Part shown: positions 1 through 10,773 of the stretch, in pieces
Numbering within the stretch: the stretch's first letter is position 1
How the letters are laid out: the number at the start of each line of letters is the position of its first letter
Assembly (NCBI GenBank): GCA_008704415.1
Contig: VXIS01000373.1
Location: 1 to 43,299 of the forward strand
DNA from: Sphaerosporella brunnea
Taxonomy: Eukaryota > Ascomycota > Pezizomycetes > Pezizales > Pyronemataceae
Length of the DNA: 43,299 bases
Reading direction: 5' to 3'
The notes under the pieces: generated by a model
What the model saw: the letters and a program-made list of their open reading frames with translations, nothing else
The model's database searches: none
What the model was told of the DNA's origin: nothing
Program-made: the position numbers and the translations under genes

Positions 1-2384
1 CGCGTCGAACTTCGGGAGGAGAGAGCCGGTCGAATGGTTAAACGGGGGTAGTGGGTTGTGGCGGGCGTCGCTCACTCACAGATGAGGTTGAACGAGCCAA
101 TGACATGCACGCATGTGATTTCGGTCCCTTCACCTTAAGCGAAGTGTATGCCTTTTCGGCACTATTGACACTGCGGGGGATAGAGAGGACCCCCTCCTAT
201 CGCTCTCCTTTAGATACCCGACCGGCCTCTATAGACTCGCGGGAAGTTCTCCACTGCCGAAGCATGTGGTTACCTAGGCACTAGGCACATATTTCACACC
301 GCAGAAAAAAAAGCCCAGTATTGTTGGTAATGTGTAAAAAAACCCTTAACAAATTGGCATTGCGACGGTAATCTTTTGCAGAAAACCATACCCAAGCTCA
401 AGCTTAGCCCAGGAGCAAGGAATATCACAATCAAAGCCCCCCCCCCCCCCGATAAGAACACAAGGAAACCACCCTCGCCCCTAAGCCGTGTCTTCCTCCC
501 GTGAGCCTTCGCTAAGTCTCTCCCCCCCCCCCCCAAAAACCCACCGGGTTCGAAATAGTTGAACCTTGAGGAGATCGTGAGGGGGCGTATCCCTGAGGAG
601 ATCATGAGGGGGCGTATCCCTGCGTCCGACCCCGATGGATTACCGTGGGTACGTAGTTGCCAGGAGCGGTGTTGATGTTGGGGTGATGGTTGCCGGGGCC
701 CAGTTTTCGTGCAGTAGTCTGGATACACCAGCCTAGACCCAAACCCAGATTTGCTTGGCCCTGCCCACTCACCACTCATAGCCGGGGTTGCGGATAGCAG
801 CTTGGGGGAATATTGGGGGATGGCGAGCTCCGGCTTTCGGAGCAGGGGAACCCCCCATCGCTCGGACGGTCGCCGCGACGATAGGTACCCGCACATCCCT
901 CGGCGCATCGAACTGGGACTTATCTGTTGCCGTTGACGCCGTGCTTGCTGGTCAGTCTGAACGGAGCAAGACTCCGCTGTGTTGGTAATGGTGTTGATGA
1001 GCGAGGCGGCTGATGGCAGGAAGGGAAGTGTGTGAGAAGCGATGTCAGCATGCGCTGCCGACTTGACGGTCAACGGAATGATATCGTCGAATATCAGACC
1101 GAGAGGGGAAAGTCCGCCTTCCCCCCTCTCCGCAAGCATCTCAGATGTACGTTTTCTCACCAGCTGCCGGCCCTTTGAGCAAGCACCGGCGGTGCTGCGG
1201 GCAACAATGGTTGACCGGAAAGTCGTTGAGGAAGCCGTCGTCGGTGTGATTGGAGGCCAATATACGCTCTCGTGTTGCGAACACCGACTTGCTGCTGGCT
1301 GGCTGTGTCTTCCGTTCCGTGCGGGGGTGTAGGGCAGATAATGGTCGGACCCACGCATGGCCCACCCTCTTTGCCCGCGCGATGCCGTAGGGGACGTGTT
1401 TTTCACCGCTCCATCGGGCTGAGGAGTCGGTTGTGGGGGTACCCCCGGGGGCCACGGGCGGCGGGTTTCCCGGGGCGTACGAGTAAACATGGCAGCGGAC
1501 TCAGGCTGGATAATGAGCGTCGCCTCTCAGCCCGTGCTCTCGATACTTTTGAGCGGCGACTACTCTCGGCAGGTCGAGCAGCGGTTTGTCGTCGAAGCCA
1601 TACTCAGATACAGCGAAGCGCATTCCAGTATCCGCCTAGCGCGCGTTAGTTCATGCCAGGTTGAAGCGCACAGGAGGATCGCACTTACCAGGGACTCTAT
1701 CCAACTGTGGATGCAACGCGTGGTGGAGCAAGCTCCGATGTTGGTGTTGGGGTTCATGAGGCGGCTGGTCGTCGAGCAGGAAGTGGCTGCGCTGCTGGGA
1801 GCCGGCTGGCTTCAGTCCGAAAGCAATGGTGGCAGCGTAGCTGGTTGTCGACATCGACTTGAGGATAGGCGGTATAAATCGTCAAACCAAAGCGCCCGCC
1901 ACCCACAGCATGCCGGGTGTACCGTGAGGTCCGCAAAGGCGGCGATATCTGGTCAAGTGGACGATCACCGCAGGTGTTGGTATTGGTGAGAGAGGAAAAG
2001 GCGGAGGCAATCCCGTCGGTCGGTCGATCTTCGACGTCCCGGTAAACCTTTCCAGTTTGGGCCCAAGTGTGAGGGTTGGTGTAGGAATTGCAAATACCAG
2101 ATCACTGCCAGACCCAGAACCAAAAGTGTCAATGTCCTCCGGGAATGGCTCTGTTGTGTAAAGCATCGCGCCCGAAAGGCAGTAGATTTATGAAGGCGCT
2201 AGAAAGATCCCTCACTTTCCCTTTGGCATGACCTGTGGGGAGGTAAAAAAAAAGCCGATAGTCTATGTATACCTGGTAAATCTATAGGGGTCTTTTATGT
2301 ACCTCAAGCGAAATTCGAAAAATACTATCAATTCCACTCTTTTTTTTATTCCCTATTGACATCCCACCACACCAAAACACAACC
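1..2384. other. Anonymous sequence, no supported gene
   Basis: I see no gene here that I can defend. Several long open frames exist on both strands, the longest on the minus strand at 294-1490, but they run through homopolymer tracts (C runs near 438-450 and 521-534), match nothing I recognise, and lack convincing intron or start signals. A short direct repeat (GAGGAGATC, then TGAGGGGGCGTATCCCT) occurs twice at about 570-620. Confidence 0.5.
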
Positions 2385-2519
2385 ATGTCGCAACCCACCG
2401 CAGCTGCTTTCCTCCAATTTCATCCAGCTTCCGCCAACGCTCCCCACCTGCACTTGATGCAATCAACAGCAGCATCTGTCCGCTGCCTCCACCGACAGTC
2501 CGTGGTATAATGGCACAAG
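2385..2519 (+). CDS. Possible 44-residue small ORF behind a fungal-style leader
   Basis: The ATG at 2385 follows a pyrimidine-rich stretch, a run of T and then an A/C-rich, almost G-free leader (CACCACACCAAAACACAACC), which is the usual look of a fungal 5' untranslated region. The frame starts MSQPTAAAFLQF and ends at a stop after 44 codons. It could be the first exon of a longer gene whose splice site I could not identify. No family is recognised, and the length makes chance quite possible; the leader is the main argument. Confidence 0.2.
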
Positions 2520-3439
2520 CCTTTCCAACATCAATAGTCGAGCTATGGGCGCGAGACCCCTCAGCAGCCCAAAGCGCTGCTTCCTCGCAAGCAAGCAAAC
2601 GAAACCCAGATCGGAAGCGGACCACGAAGGTGATGTGATTTGAGTAACCGGAACCGTCAATGCTGGGCGAGCGACGCCATGTCAGGAGCGCGTGGTTTGG
2701 TGTCCCTGCGGAACGTTATTGGTGCTCAAGCACTGCAGAAAGCGCCGAGAAATGTGAGCCACGGCGTTTTTCGGTTAGACCTTGGGAATGCTAATGATTC
2801 CTTCTCTAGAATGGGCATTCATGCCCGGATATCACTATCAGTGCACGGTCTCCGACCAAAGCACTATCTGCGTTGAGAAGAGCTGCTGCCCCAGGCGCCC
2901 CGATAACCCGAAGCAGCCATCCGGGCTGTGTTTGAGGAAGAAGCGAACGATAAACTCAGCGCATATGCAGTGGGAACTAGTACTCGAACAGCCCATGGAT
3001 CAAGTGCTCGCGTATTTCAATCACCATACCCACTTCGGGCCACCGCGAAACAGCCCTCGTGAGCTCCTAGCACCACCGGAAACTTCAAAAACATGTATGC
3101 GAACAATCGACATATAATCGAAAAATGCTAATGTAGTAGTTACCTAGAAGATCATGGAGGCGGTAGTACAACCTCCATGCTCTGCCATCGACGAAACAAC
3201 CTCAAAGCTTTGAAAATAAAAGAGTGGGCTCCCACCATTGCCACTGCTTCCATGGGAGGCTCTACTCCGGATTAGCCATCCTCCAATCGTGTGGGCGAAG
3301 GGGAGGCGCAGTGGTATGAAAAGGAGTCGAAGAAGGAGTAAGACACATCACTCCAGTGACCGCGTTGGGGCGGGGTTGTTGGCAGGAACTATTCCAGTGT
3401 GCGCTGGTTTGATTTCCTGGGATGGAGGGAGAGATCCAA
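2520..3439. other. Anonymous sequence, nothing recognised
   Basis: Short open frames occur on both strands but none has a convincing start context, splice signals or familiar motif. Confidence 0.4.
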
Positions 3440-3595
3440 ATGTTTGGCGAGGATCTCTACGACGAGCCCTCTCCGCCTCCGAAGAATCGGCTTTTATCCT
3501 CCTTCAGCTTAGCGAGATATGCAGCCCGGAGTGTTTGGGGGGAGCGGGCCCGGATGCGGGGAGTGGGAACCCCGTGCTTCGTGGCCAGGAGATGA
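3440..3595 (+). CDS. Coding-like fragment (51 residues), possible exon
   Basis: An ATG at 3440 opens a frame beginning MFGEDLYDEPSPPPKNRLL. The charged and proline-rich start resembles the disordered N-termini of fungal nuclear proteins, and the frame continues to a stop at 3593-3595. No domain is recognised. It may be the first exon of a decayed gene; an overlapping longer frame in another phase (about 3300-3830) is less protein-like and runs into the transposon that follows. Function unknown. Confidence 0.2.
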   Translation: MFGEDLYDEPSPPPKNRLLSSFSLARYAARSVWGERARMRGVGTPCFVARR

Positions 3596-3776
3596 CCAAC
3601 AAGCTCGAGGAGGCGCAAGCATTGCAAGCAGGAGATAGCGAAAAAACAAGAAGATGTCTCATGAGATTTCTGACCACCATATCAGACTTCTTGGGCTTGA
3701 TGGATACCAAGCAGTCGGCACGAAGGCACTGTGTCTCACCGTACCGTCTCATGAAATTGTGTTCAGGGACAGGATA

Positions 3777-3982
3777 TGGTGCAGGCAGCTATAAACCTGG
3801 TCGTCGCACGGATATTTTCGTCGGAAAATAAGCAGCACGCAAGTGCAGAAACAGTGGAATGGAAAAAAGTTGGGTTGTAGAGCGCATCTGCCTTAGGTGC
3901 TTAACGTTGAGTTCGGACGCGGGGATACCGGTTGATTGTGGTCGTCCATCTCTGACGACCAGGTTTATAGCTGCCTGCACCA
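3777..3982. mobile_element. MITE family A, copy 1 (about 206 bp, Tc1/mariner-like)
   Basis: The element begins TGGTGCAGGCAGCTATAAAC and ends with the exact inverse of that sequence, giving terminal inverted repeats of about 30 bases (continuing through CTGGTCGTC). TA lies immediately outside the left end; on the right TA comes two bases further out, so that boundary is slightly damaged. There is no transposase, so it is a non-autonomous miniature element. A near-identical copy lies at 18627-18844; this copy lacks roughly a dozen internal bases present there. TA target duplication and inverted ends point to mobilisation by a Tc1/mariner or pogo-type transposase encoded elsewhere. Confidence 0.8.
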
Positions 3983-5041
3983 CATAAGGTATTCGGGGCC
4001 CAAAGTCAAAGCCAAGACAAAAGGGTGGGTGGAGAGATCAAGGAAAGGAACGGCGTTTAAGAAAAATTGCCAGTCAATTTCGTGGCTTACTTGCAACTGA
4101 ATGGCGGCATGATTGCTGGCCATATATAATTTGCTGCGCAACTGTCGCCGTCCATTCTCAGTGCTAGCTCCAGCACATTGATGCGTTAGCCTGCTCCGGT
4201 ATGGATTATATAGAGAATTCGTAAGGTCTTCATTTCGAAATCCTGTGAGTTGTTCCGCGACTATGGTTGTGCTGTACTCCACCGCAAACAATCGAGATGG
4301 CATAGTGTATCACTCGTACCCCCACCTGCTCACTGGGAATGGTTACGTTTTGTGAAAGTATTTCAGCCGAAGAACTTGTGGAGCATTCCGGACGTTCCTG
4401 GAAAGCACTAGCGAGGAAGCGTCGGTTGTGAGACTTTGGGAAGACGGGCTAATTTATGGATTGATGTCCTCCATATGGTCTTGGAAGAAAAGGTTCTCCG
4501 CCACAAAGGATGTAACCGCCACTTCAACATTCTTATTCACCTACAAACAAACCAGTAACGTCCACCGCCCCCACTGTTAGTCAGCTTCCACCAGCTTGCC
4601 ACGCCGCTCCAGAGCGACCTACCCACAAACCAACATCACCCATCTTGTACGGGTGTGAGGCCGGTATGCCCGCCGGTTAGCAGTCCACGGCCACCACGGT
4701 AACCTGCCGACCGCGTGCGAAAACTCGGCAGCTATTGCAGGCTGTATTTCCAAAGAAGGGTCTTTTTGCCCTGATAATCAGCAATCCATGATGCCATCAA
4801 ATTTCCTTCACAACTACTCAAGAGGCAGAACGAACAACGAACAGGGTGCGACTCGAACTGCTTGAAAGAAACACCTGTTGAGCACCCGACATCGGCATCT
4901 GTTGCTCCAGGTACATGAACAGTCGACGGAAGCGTGTGATCAAAGTCATCACCCGACCCGGTATTCGAGTCTCAGAACTAGTCCGCCCACTGGCAGGCCC
5001 AAACAAATGGCAAGCCACCACCTACGCTGTCCTCTTTCGCA
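3983..5041. other. Anonymous sequence upstream of the ankyrin relic
   Basis: No gene supported. A minus-strand frame at 3965-4303 overlaps the transposon end and is not convincing. The frame opening with ATG at 4915 (MNSRRKRVIKVITRP) could be a diverged first part of the ankyrin relic that follows, but it is in a different phase. Confidence 0.35.
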
Positions 5042-5492
5042 ATGCGCCATCACCAACACCCGTCAGAAAAGGTGACGATCCGCGCCATCTTCGACAAGCA
5101 GCTCTACAGCACCGCGGTCCGCGGCCGCAACCGCCTCAAGATGGTGCTGACGCACAACCACGCCGCCGTGCGCTGTCTGCTCGCAATCGGCGCGCTCGCT
5201 GTCGACCTGGAGTTTTACCGGTACGTGGGCGACGGCTTCGTCGAGTGCACGCCGATGGTCAACGTGGCTATCAATGGACGAGGAGATGGTGCGCCTGCTC
5301 GTGGAGGCGGGCTGCAGCCTGTTTTACCTGCGCATCAGCCCCGCCGCCGCGCAGCGGACCGCGCTTGGCCGGCTGCTCAAAGGTCCGAAAAGAAACGTAC
5401 CTGGCGCCATAACTTCGTCTATACTCCGCTGGCATGCCGCCAGTGCAAAGAACACGCGGTTCCCACATCGACCGTCCCTGCTCAGAGGCTGA
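5042..5492 (+). pseudogene. Ankyrin-repeat gene fragment with a frameshift
   Basis: Two adjacent frames read as ankyrin repeats. The first (5042 to about 5270) contains DKQLYSTAVRGRN and AAVRCLLAIGALAVDLE, followed by CTPMVNVAI. The second, shifted by one base, starts at 5274 with MDEEMVRLLVEAGCSL and continues to about residue LLKG. Read together they give the usual 'TPL-AV---D--MVRLLLEAGA' pattern across the phase change, so a base was probably gained or lost near 5270-5274. The segment 5060-5385 is strongly GC-rich, with G or C at most third codon positions, unlike its AT-richer flanks, which supports a genuine coding past. Fungal ankyrin proteins are scaffolds with many partners, so no specific role can be given. 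Confidence 0.6.
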
Positions 5493-5581
5493 TGACGGTG
5501 ATCTCTACTCCCCCCCGACCACCGCCGCAACCACGAAACCCGAAGTAGAGATCGTGCCGGGCCCAGTATGGAAACCCAACA

Positions 5582-6029
5582 ATGCATGGGCACCGGAGCC
5601 CCAGGAAGCCGAAATTGGCGACCAACCCAGCGCGCGACCCTCCGCGCTTGGAGCTAACCCACAATCCCACCCAACCCGGAATCGACGAGCCACGGCCCGA
5701 TCCTGTCCTGGCTCCCACCTATCGGAACCATTCGTCCCGAGAAGCACCCGATCTTCCCTCCAACCCGTATCATCGTTCCACTGCAGGGGAACGAAAAGCC
5801 ACGGTCCGCCGGATCTTCATGAAGGGCAAGAACGACTTCAGCTCGGCGATCGGTCCATTTCAGAGACACCCAGCAAGGAGTCGCAGTGTGAGTTGCACTG
5901 TCGCTGCATCAATTACAGCCTAAAAGCTAATCATATCTTGTCCAGAACGGAAGCTCCATACCCCGCGATCAATACCGCCTACGACCAGAGCATACCACTG
6001 CCAATAGAGACTACGATGGGGCAGAATAG
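5582..6029 (+). CDS. Possible two-exon gene, 129 residues
   Basis: Exon 1 runs from ATG 5582 to 5887. The next bases are GTGAGT, a consensus donor, and the 58-base interval ends in TTGTCCAG with GCTAATC as a plausible branch site. Splicing in phase 0 joins to 5946-6029 (NGSSIPRDQYRLRPEHTT..., stop TAG at 6027-6029). The protein would be hydrophilic, Pro-, Arg- and Ser-rich. An alternative frame through the same DNA (around 5510-5640) also looks protein-like, for example VPGPVWKPNNAWAPEP, so a frameshift or different start is possible. It lies directly downstream of the ankyrin relic and could be its former 3' part. Function not recognised. Confidence 0.25.
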
Positions 6030-6618
6030 GGGAACCGGCTCTCGCACTGAAACTTGTGCCCCACCTGATTAGGGCTGAAGGCTGTCCAGAAGAGAAAACA
6101 GGCGGGGGGGGGGGGGGCGGGTGAAGAAAGAGCTTGGCAGATGAGCGCGACACACACTCACCAGGGGAAGAATGCAACGATTTTGGCTTTCACCAATGTG
6201 AAGGGAAAGGTTACTGGTGCTCAAGGATTGCACAAGGCTTGAGAAAAGAGACGCAGTGTGAACCTCCCCCTTTTTCTTCTTCTACCTTGCTTCCAGACTG
6301 AGAATAATGTCGCTTGTATCTTCACATCTACCATTATACCGGCTCCGACTAGAGAACTTTACAATCATTGCAAGGCGGAATTTTTTTATTCGGAGTCTTG
6401 CGAGGATCTGCCATTCCACCGCTTGGGGTAATATAAGATGGCCGCAATATTTCGATTGGACTAATCGGGTAATAAGCAACTTCCTCCGAATCATGGGCAT
6501 TCACACACCACCACTGTATCTTGATTCTTGCTTACCTCTTTCCCGAAAGAACTGTCATTAATTCCAGACATTAATTCCCTCAATGGCGTGACATTGAGCC
6601 ACCCGTAGAGTCGCTGGC
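6030..6618. other. Anonymous sequence with G14 homopolymer
   Basis: No gene supported. A run of 14 G occupies 6104-6117. The rest is AT-richer sequence with short frames only. Confidence 0.4.
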
Positions 6619-6861
6619 ATGACTCCTTTCATTTTCGTCCTAGTGCTTTCGTTCGTTGCTCAGACAAGTGCCAATCCCTCTTTTCTTCTTATAGAAGGCT
6701 GCATCTCTTCGAGCATATTGGAGGACTTCATCGTCACTTCCACCATAATTCCTCCACCCTCAGTTCAAGTATTTGTATACAAAGAATACCAGGCTGTTCA
6801 GCCATCTTGCTCCCACCTCAACCTCAAGGTGTTTGGGCTCTTACTCTGCTCGAGAGCCTGA
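6619..6861 (+). CDS. Candidate small secreted protein, 80 residues
   Basis: The frame begins MTPFIFVLVLSFVAQTSA, a short hydrophobic stretch ending in an Ala-x-Ala-like site, which is what a signal peptide with cleavage after residue 18 looks like. The rest (about 62 residues) has three cysteines (residues 28, 63 and 77) and no recognised domain. Many ascomycetes encode such small secreted proteins. Against it: the length is modest, the last third is again hydrophobic, and no clear TATA box or leader precedes it. Treat as a candidate. Confidence 0.3.
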   Translation: MTPFIFVLVLSFVAQTSANPSFLLIEGCISSSILEDFIVTSTIIPPPSVQVFVYKEYQAVQPSCSHLNLKVFGLLLCSRA

Positions 6862-8369
6862 GCTTCTAAATACCCCCATTCGCACCTTACAGGGAGTCCG
6901 CAAATCATCGGTCTGGGGCAAGGGGCGTGGCATGATTGTTCAGTTCGGACAGTTTGTGTACGGTGTGGATGGGCTCTCAAGCAAGGGCTATTCTGGCGAG
7001 AGTAGAATCCTAAACACGAGTGGAAGCAAGAATGGCTGAGCGATGATAGCTAAATATTAAACTGAGAGCGTAGGAATGATGAGGATGATGTCCCCAACTG
7101 CTCGAGGAATACAGCCTTGTATAAAAAGAATCCAGCGTAGAAAAAGCGAAATGATAAGACATATTAACTGATAGGAAAGAATCATACCATTGAGTCCACA
7201 ACACCAGAATATCACGCCACCGAGAGAGGTAATGCCAGGAATAGCGGGATTCAGCGCTTTTTTTTAAGGAAAGAACAGTGGCAATGGCCCCCAAAACGCC
7301 GGTCGTCGAGTTGTTGAATCCCTCTCATAAGTTACAGGGCCATTAGAAATAAAACACGTGAAATACAAGAAGAAAGGTAGCGAGCAAAATGCAGTGTGAT
7401 GCCTCATGATTCGGAGCGGAGGTTGATGTGGTAGGTGAGTGATAACCTATGATCAAAAAACGCGCAGCTTGGCGCTACTGCACCGGCTGCAGCGTAAAAA
7501 TCACTACCCAATTTCCAAGAGTGCACCATCAGGCATGACCGCTCCGATGGGTACAGGCTAAGCGCATTGATCTTCGAAGCGCCAAAGCGTCCCAGCCGCT
7601 GTATGGATGTATTGTGCAGAGCGTATGGTAGACACCGTTGAGGCGGAAAGTCTGGCGGGGAGGGGTGCGCACAGAAACCATCACCAATGCGCGCCACATA
7701 CCGGCCTGGAATAGTTACATTCTGTCACGGGAAGCATATCACGGGAAGCACCCCATGCGCTTCGAGAACGGAATGTCAGAAGCTAAGAAGTTCCCGTGGT
7801 TTGTCCTTGGCAGGGCTCTGCAATGCGGCGGAACATCTATCGCTGCTAAATGTTGTCTCGGACGTCATTTCACGTATCCAAAGGCAAAATTTACATTCCC
7901 ACATGCACATGGACCTCCAGACTCTTCTACCCCATCCCAACCCACAATACATATGACCGCGGTCAATTTGCGCCAGCAACCCACCGCCCTCGGCTCCCTT
8001 ACCACCCCGCCTTTCCGCACATGCCACAAGCAGGTCTTCCTCGATTTTCAGCGGTGTAGACGGCCACCAACCACAACCATTTCCGACACCGATGGGCCTA
8101 CGGCGAGCGCACGGGCAGACTTCCGTCGCTACACTCGCCCAAGACTGCTCTGGAGGCATCCGCCCCCCCGACTTCACGGCAAAGCCGAGAGCTCCCAACG
8201 CTACCCAGATGGGAGAGAGGTCTGCCCTTCACTGGTTCTCCGTCTTCTAAGCGCGTTCAAAAAATCTAATAATATTATATCTATCTAAGGAGAAGATCGC
8301 TTCCCGCAACCGACAAAAACAGAAGACTGGGCATGAGATTGAGAAAGCCATTGGGAGATTGGTTGAAGG
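6862..8369. other. Anonymous sequence, no supported gene
   Basis: Several frames of 60-220 codons exist on both strands (for example 7638-8288 plus and 7776-8198 minus) but they overlap each other and none shows a recognised motif, a good start context or clear introns. 8040-8240 is GC-rich and could be a decayed coding segment. Confidence 0.35.
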
Positions 8370-8443
8370 GGGCTGAGCAACGCGGAGCTCAGCCCGAGGG
8401 CTCACTCGCCATGAGGCAGCCCGGCTGACCAATTCAGCCGGGC
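8370..8443. repeat. Two adjacent perfect hairpins
   Basis: The first has arms GGGCTGAGC (8370-8378) and GCTCAGCCC (8387-8395) with an 8-base loop. The second has arms GCCCGGCTGA (8419-8428) and TCAGCCGGGC (8434-8443) with loop CCAAT. Both are perfect and both contain the GCTGA/TCAGC core, and the GCCGGGC motif recurs just downstream. They may be remnants of foldback elements; no RNA gene is recognised. Confidence 0.6.
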
Positions 8444-8727
8444 CGTGACAGCCGGGCCGCAAAGATCGCGAGGCAGCCAACCCGGGCTATTTCGGGCCGG
8501 CGATGACAAGCCTGCCGAGTACCAACCGCGCTCCACCAGAAGGTAGGTTTATTTCAAAAAACCCAGCATCACAAAGAAAAGCATTTAACGTTAACAGAGT
8601 TTACAAACGAACGCCTTGTGCAGGTGAGAGAGAGCCACCCGCGACGCTCGAGACGGAGGCTTAACGCTTCACCAGATACCACTTCCGCCCAAGATCTTGG
8701 TTTTCGTACGACGAAGAACTGGCGGGT

Positions 8728-8912
8728 CCCCGTTTATGCCGAATAGCAGTGTTCGTTGGACACGGCACCAGCGCTTCTGGCGCTGGTGTCAGCGCAATCG
8801 GACGCCGTCCAAGATCCTCGCCCGTTTATGCCGAATAGCAGTGTTCGTTGGACCAGGCACCAGCGCTTCTGGCGCTGGTGTCAGCGCAATCGCACGCCGT
8901 CCAAGATCCTCG
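8728..8912. repeat. Tandem duplication of a 92-93 bp unit
   Basis: 8728-8820 and 8821-8912 are nearly identical head-to-tail copies beginning CCCGTTTATGCCGAATAGCA. They differ by about three changes, including a one-base deletion. Each copy carries the palindrome CACCAGCGC-TTCTG-GCGCTGGTG. The duplication sits just upstream of a retrotransposon tail and may belong to that element. Confidence 0.75.
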
Positions 8913-9036
8913 CATATTCTCCGGGGGGAGATCCTCTGGGATTCCCAAGGCTTTTGCTGCTGGCGGACCACCGCAACAGGTTCGAGGTGGTGGAATCCCA
9001 CGCGGACAACGACACTTGGGGCAACAGAGAGCGAGC

Positions 9037-9400
9037 TGTTTCTGGCTCTGGCAGGCTCGCGATCACCTCTTGGAGTGCGATCGATGGCTTCCATAAATTT
9101 GGGTGCTCTGGCGCTCGATGGAAAAAGACCCGGGCTGGAAACACCTCCGGTGGCGAGCTGTTGCCGAGTCGTTGCAGGAGAAGGCTATCCCTGCTATCCT
9201 GCAGTTTCTGCGGGATACCAGGGTCAACTTGTGGCGGTCGCTCGGGAGGAGGAGGAGGAGGAGGAGGAAATATAGTGATTCGGTCCTGGTGGCCATGGCA
9301 GTTTATGCGTTTTTTCGGGCCTGTTTCTTTCCTTTGTTGTTTATCTTATACCTTTCCCTTTGTTTCAGTGCGATTGGTATTCAGAGTTGCCGCAGTTGAC
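9037..9400 (+). mobile_element. Non-LTR retrotransposon 3' end, relic 1
   Basis: The frame from 9037 reads CFWLWQARDHLLECDRWLP, one stop, then IWVLWRSMEKDPGWKH and later AIPAILQFLRDTRV. This is the pattern at the C-terminus of fungal non-LTR polyproteins after the RNase H region: a degenerate Cys-His cluster, then a Trp-rich tail. The tail TGGTGGCC...TTTCGGGCCTGTTTCTTTCC (9286-9333) is shared with the copy near 41.9 kb, so the homology continues into the 3' untranslated region. A short (GGA)n tract lies at 9247-9270. The clade (Tad1-like is typical of ascomycetes) is inferred from resemblance only. Confidence 0.6.
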
Positions 9401-10773
9401 GCATGAGATCACATCTCCAACGAATATGATTACACAGAGAGCGAGACTTTAAGCTTTCTCCCACTGGTGTGATGGAAGTCGAAGCAGACTCTGACGACGG
9501 CTAAAACCTTCTTTCTTTTCTCCTCAATATCTCGAGAAAAACAACAACAAAAAATATTCCACCAATCACCCCCACCGACGCCACAGCCAAGACCCGCCCA
9601 GGATTGGCGGGCGACGATCGAGACCCTGACTTCTGCAACAAATGTGCCCAGTCGACCGCCAGGTTTCTTTTTTTTTCAAAGCGTTGGATGCCTTGAATTC
9701 TAACCATGGGACCGTCGAGACAAAGATGATCGTCCCGAGTATTCCGTCTGCTGCTTCAAATATTCCTCCACTGGAGGGTTCCCGGCAAAGTTCAGCGGGA
9801 CATCCGTGGACAGTGGTGGAAGGCACCAGCCAGGATCTGCTCTGCTCTTGATCTGTTCAATCTCCTTTTAACTTGTTTGAAAGCCTGAGAATGCCGTCGG
9901 CTCATGGCCTTAGGGGTGGGGGAAAGGGATAACAGGTGGCAGAGAGAGCAATTGAGGGAGGATTTGTATTTACTACTTAGCAGTGTACCCCATGGGTTGT
10001 TTATTTGCCTCACGATTCTCTGCGGTTCCATCTCCTTACCAGCAGGTAACCTGACCGAGTTCACATGCATGACACAAATTCAACGTCGCCTATGGGGAAC
10101 GTAAGGTTCTTGTTTTTCCACACAAGTGCGCACATCACGACTGCTGACACCAGAACGGAAAGTATTCCCGTTATGGTGGGTGGATTGATATTCCAAGAGC
10201 TAGAGCCCCGCTGGCCTCTGTACGTTTATGTTTCGATTATGTAGACACCTACGATGCTGTGCGTCCTCAGATCCAGGAATCACGCAGGCGATTGATGAGG
10301 ACGAAAGTAAAGCGGGGAGGGGCCGTCACTCACGCGCACGGGAATAGTTGAGCATTTCACGGGAAAGCTCTCAGACAGGTTTCAGAAGCCACTCAGATCC
10401 TATGGACTACTACAGTAGTAGTTGCACACTATGTTTCACGCAACGTCTGCTCAGCGCAACGAACGCCACCACGCCAAAGTTTCTTCCCCCTCCACCCCCA
10501 CTTAGCTCTACCACCAACAGCCTCTGGATTCTCAGCCCACTCTTCGGGTTCACAACCCTTCGGTTTTCGGCTGCGCCCGACTTGCGGGGACGGCATCGAT
10601 AGGTCCATCACGGACACCGCATACCCTTGGACCGTCATCACGCCAGCTGCAGACGGTGAGCGCGAGAGTTTCGCACCCCTGCGGCCGATCGCAATTGCCA
10701 GCTAGGGCTGGGCGGCGTCAACACAGGAACGAGTGGAGTTCCTCCGCCGCTGCGGGCGACACCAAGCATTTGC
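9401..10773. other. Anonymous sequence
   Basis: No gene supported. A frame at 9642-9851 (MCPVDRQVSFFFKALDALN...) reads like protein for about 69 residues, but has no recognised domain and contains a T-run. The region 10480-10700 is CT/C-rich and then GC-rich and may be the decayed 5' part of the duplicated locus that follows. Confidence 0.35.

Noticed and set aside
541..575. GGTTCGAAATAG, resembling a tRNA T-arm
   Set aside because: No acceptor stem, D-arm or A/B box arrangement fits around it.
294..1490. A 398-codon open frame on the minus strand
   Set aside because: It crosses two long homopolymer runs, has Ser/Arg/Pro-rich random-looking sequence, no recognised domain, and other frames are open in the same DNA.
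8697..9275. Large overlapping frames across the 92-bp duplication
   Set aside because: They arise because the duplicated unit is open in several phases; only the tail after 9037 has recognisable retrotransposon sequence.
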